Below, piece by piece: positions 63,603 to 64,000 of a stretch of 64,000 bases of DNA. Each line of letters begins with the position of its first letter. Within the stretch, counting starts at the first letter, position 1. The notes beneath the pieces are model-generated. The model had not been told where the DNA came from, did not search any database, and worked only from the letters and a program-made list of their open reading frames with translations. The stretch comes from Saccharicrinis sp963677345 (lineage in GTDB: Bacteria > Bacteroidota > Bacteroidia > Bacteroidales > Marinilabiliaceae), in the NCBI GenBank assembly GCA_963677345.2, contig CAXXLC010000019.1, positions 248,001 through 312,000 of the forward strand. Reading direction: 5' to 3'. The position numbers were made by a program, and so were the translations under genes.

Positions 63603-64000
63603 AAGGGACTGATTTATAATTTTAAAATTAATATATGTAGATTTTATGTGTTAAGTTATTTATTAATTGTAGATTTTCAAAATACTTATGTTTTATAAAA
63701 TAATATTTTTTCTAATCCCTAATCAACTCAACAACTCAACGATTTAACAACTCGACAGTTAAAATCATCAATAATCTCTAAACTTTAATCATTCATCTAT
63801 ATATGCTAAGAACTAACAACTAACTTGTAAATTATTTATTGCTGCGCAATGTGTTTTATTTGTCATCTAATTGGAGGGGTAAGTTGATTGGATCTGTATT
63901 TTTAATTATTAATGTAGGTTAAATAAAGGTTATTTAGATTAAAATTAATATAAATAATAGCCTTGAGGGGGCTATTTTTATGGGGATAGTCAATAAAAAA
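63603..64000. other. Right-edge repeat-rich spacer
   Basis: No ORF. It contains heptamer-type phrases (CCCTAATC, CAACTCAACAACTCAACG near 63715-63760) and a TTATTGCTGCGCAATG phrase (63836) shared with the left side of the window. A hairpin AATAGCC...GGCTATT with a following T run lies at 63956-63979 and may be a terminator of an unseen transcript. Confidence 0.6.
63956..63979 (+). terminator. Possible terminator hairpin at the window edge
   Basis: AATAGCC (63956-63962) pairs with GGCTATT (63970-63976) around a 7-nt loop; TTTTT ends at 63979. No gene is assigned to it. Confidence 0.4.

Overview
The window looks like a chromosome segment of a Bacteroidota, most likely in or near the order Marinilabiliales or Bacteroidales. 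The evidence is a set of type IX secretion genes (a GldJ-like lipoprotein, PorU, PorV), a fused SecDF, CoA-binding and MtaB proteins of Bacteroidota type, and promoters matching the TTTG-N19-TAnnTTTG pattern of this phylum. The DNA is AT-rich and coding starts often lack a strong Shine-Dalgarno sequence.

Positions 1 to about 12.7 kb are accessory DNA with few genes. They hold the end of a CRISPR array, an IS66 transposase remnant, a HigBA toxin-antitoxin pair with a clear palindromic operator, an ISNCY-like transposase, a porin plus small phosphate-binding-like protein pair, a DUF6266-type gene and an AraC regulator. The long spacers between them are built of dispersed repeats: five copies of an ~80-bp element, heptamer tandem arrays, an 11-bp tandem array of about 258 bp, and a 283-bp duplicated block.

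From 12.9 to 17.5 kb lies a nickel module: larB, larE and an ECF-type nickel transporter nikMN-nikQ-nikO. It sits between the C-terminal remnant of a ferredoxin-domain (aldo/keto reductase-like) gene and a secreted flavodoxin. A 48-bp direct repeat (43/48 identical) occurs upstream of both. No larC or larA is present here. Next come a decayed small membrane-protein gene and an MBOAT/SGNH acyl-transfer pair. The MBOAT gene is split right after its start codon by an ISAon1-like element of 1,477 bp with an 8-bp target duplication (21275-22767), and the pre-insertion start can be read exactly.

From 22.8 kb on, the window is mostly core genome. It begins with tRNA genes on the minus strand (Val x3, Gly, Leu). 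The metabolic and envelope genes are folC, a PIN-PhoH ATPase, mtaB, an inositol monophosphatase-like gene, a lipid A-type acyltransferase, a glycosyltransferase and murF. The secretion cluster gldJ / porU-porV follows, then ispF, a CoA-binding protein, a thioredoxin-like protein, an M23 peptidase, alaS and rex. A sigma-54-type response regulator and kinase stand divergent from an ABC ATPase with a degenerate signature motif and its FtsX-type permease. The last part holds secDF, tatA, a Na+/Ca2+ exchanger, lolD, a TIGR02757 gene, trmN6, a MATE exporter, comB and mutS. A second tRNA-Gly/tRNA-Leu pair near 63 kb is identical to the first and inverted relative to it. The window ends in more heptamer-type repeat DNA.

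The observations that most deserve checking are the exact IS disruption of the MBOAT gene, the heptamer and 11-bp arrays around the DUF6266 gene, the repeat-flanked nickel module, the ABC ATPase with a non-canonical signature, and the 168-bp inverted tRNA repeat spanning 40 kb. I did not find a clearly new multi-gene defence or biosynthetic system.
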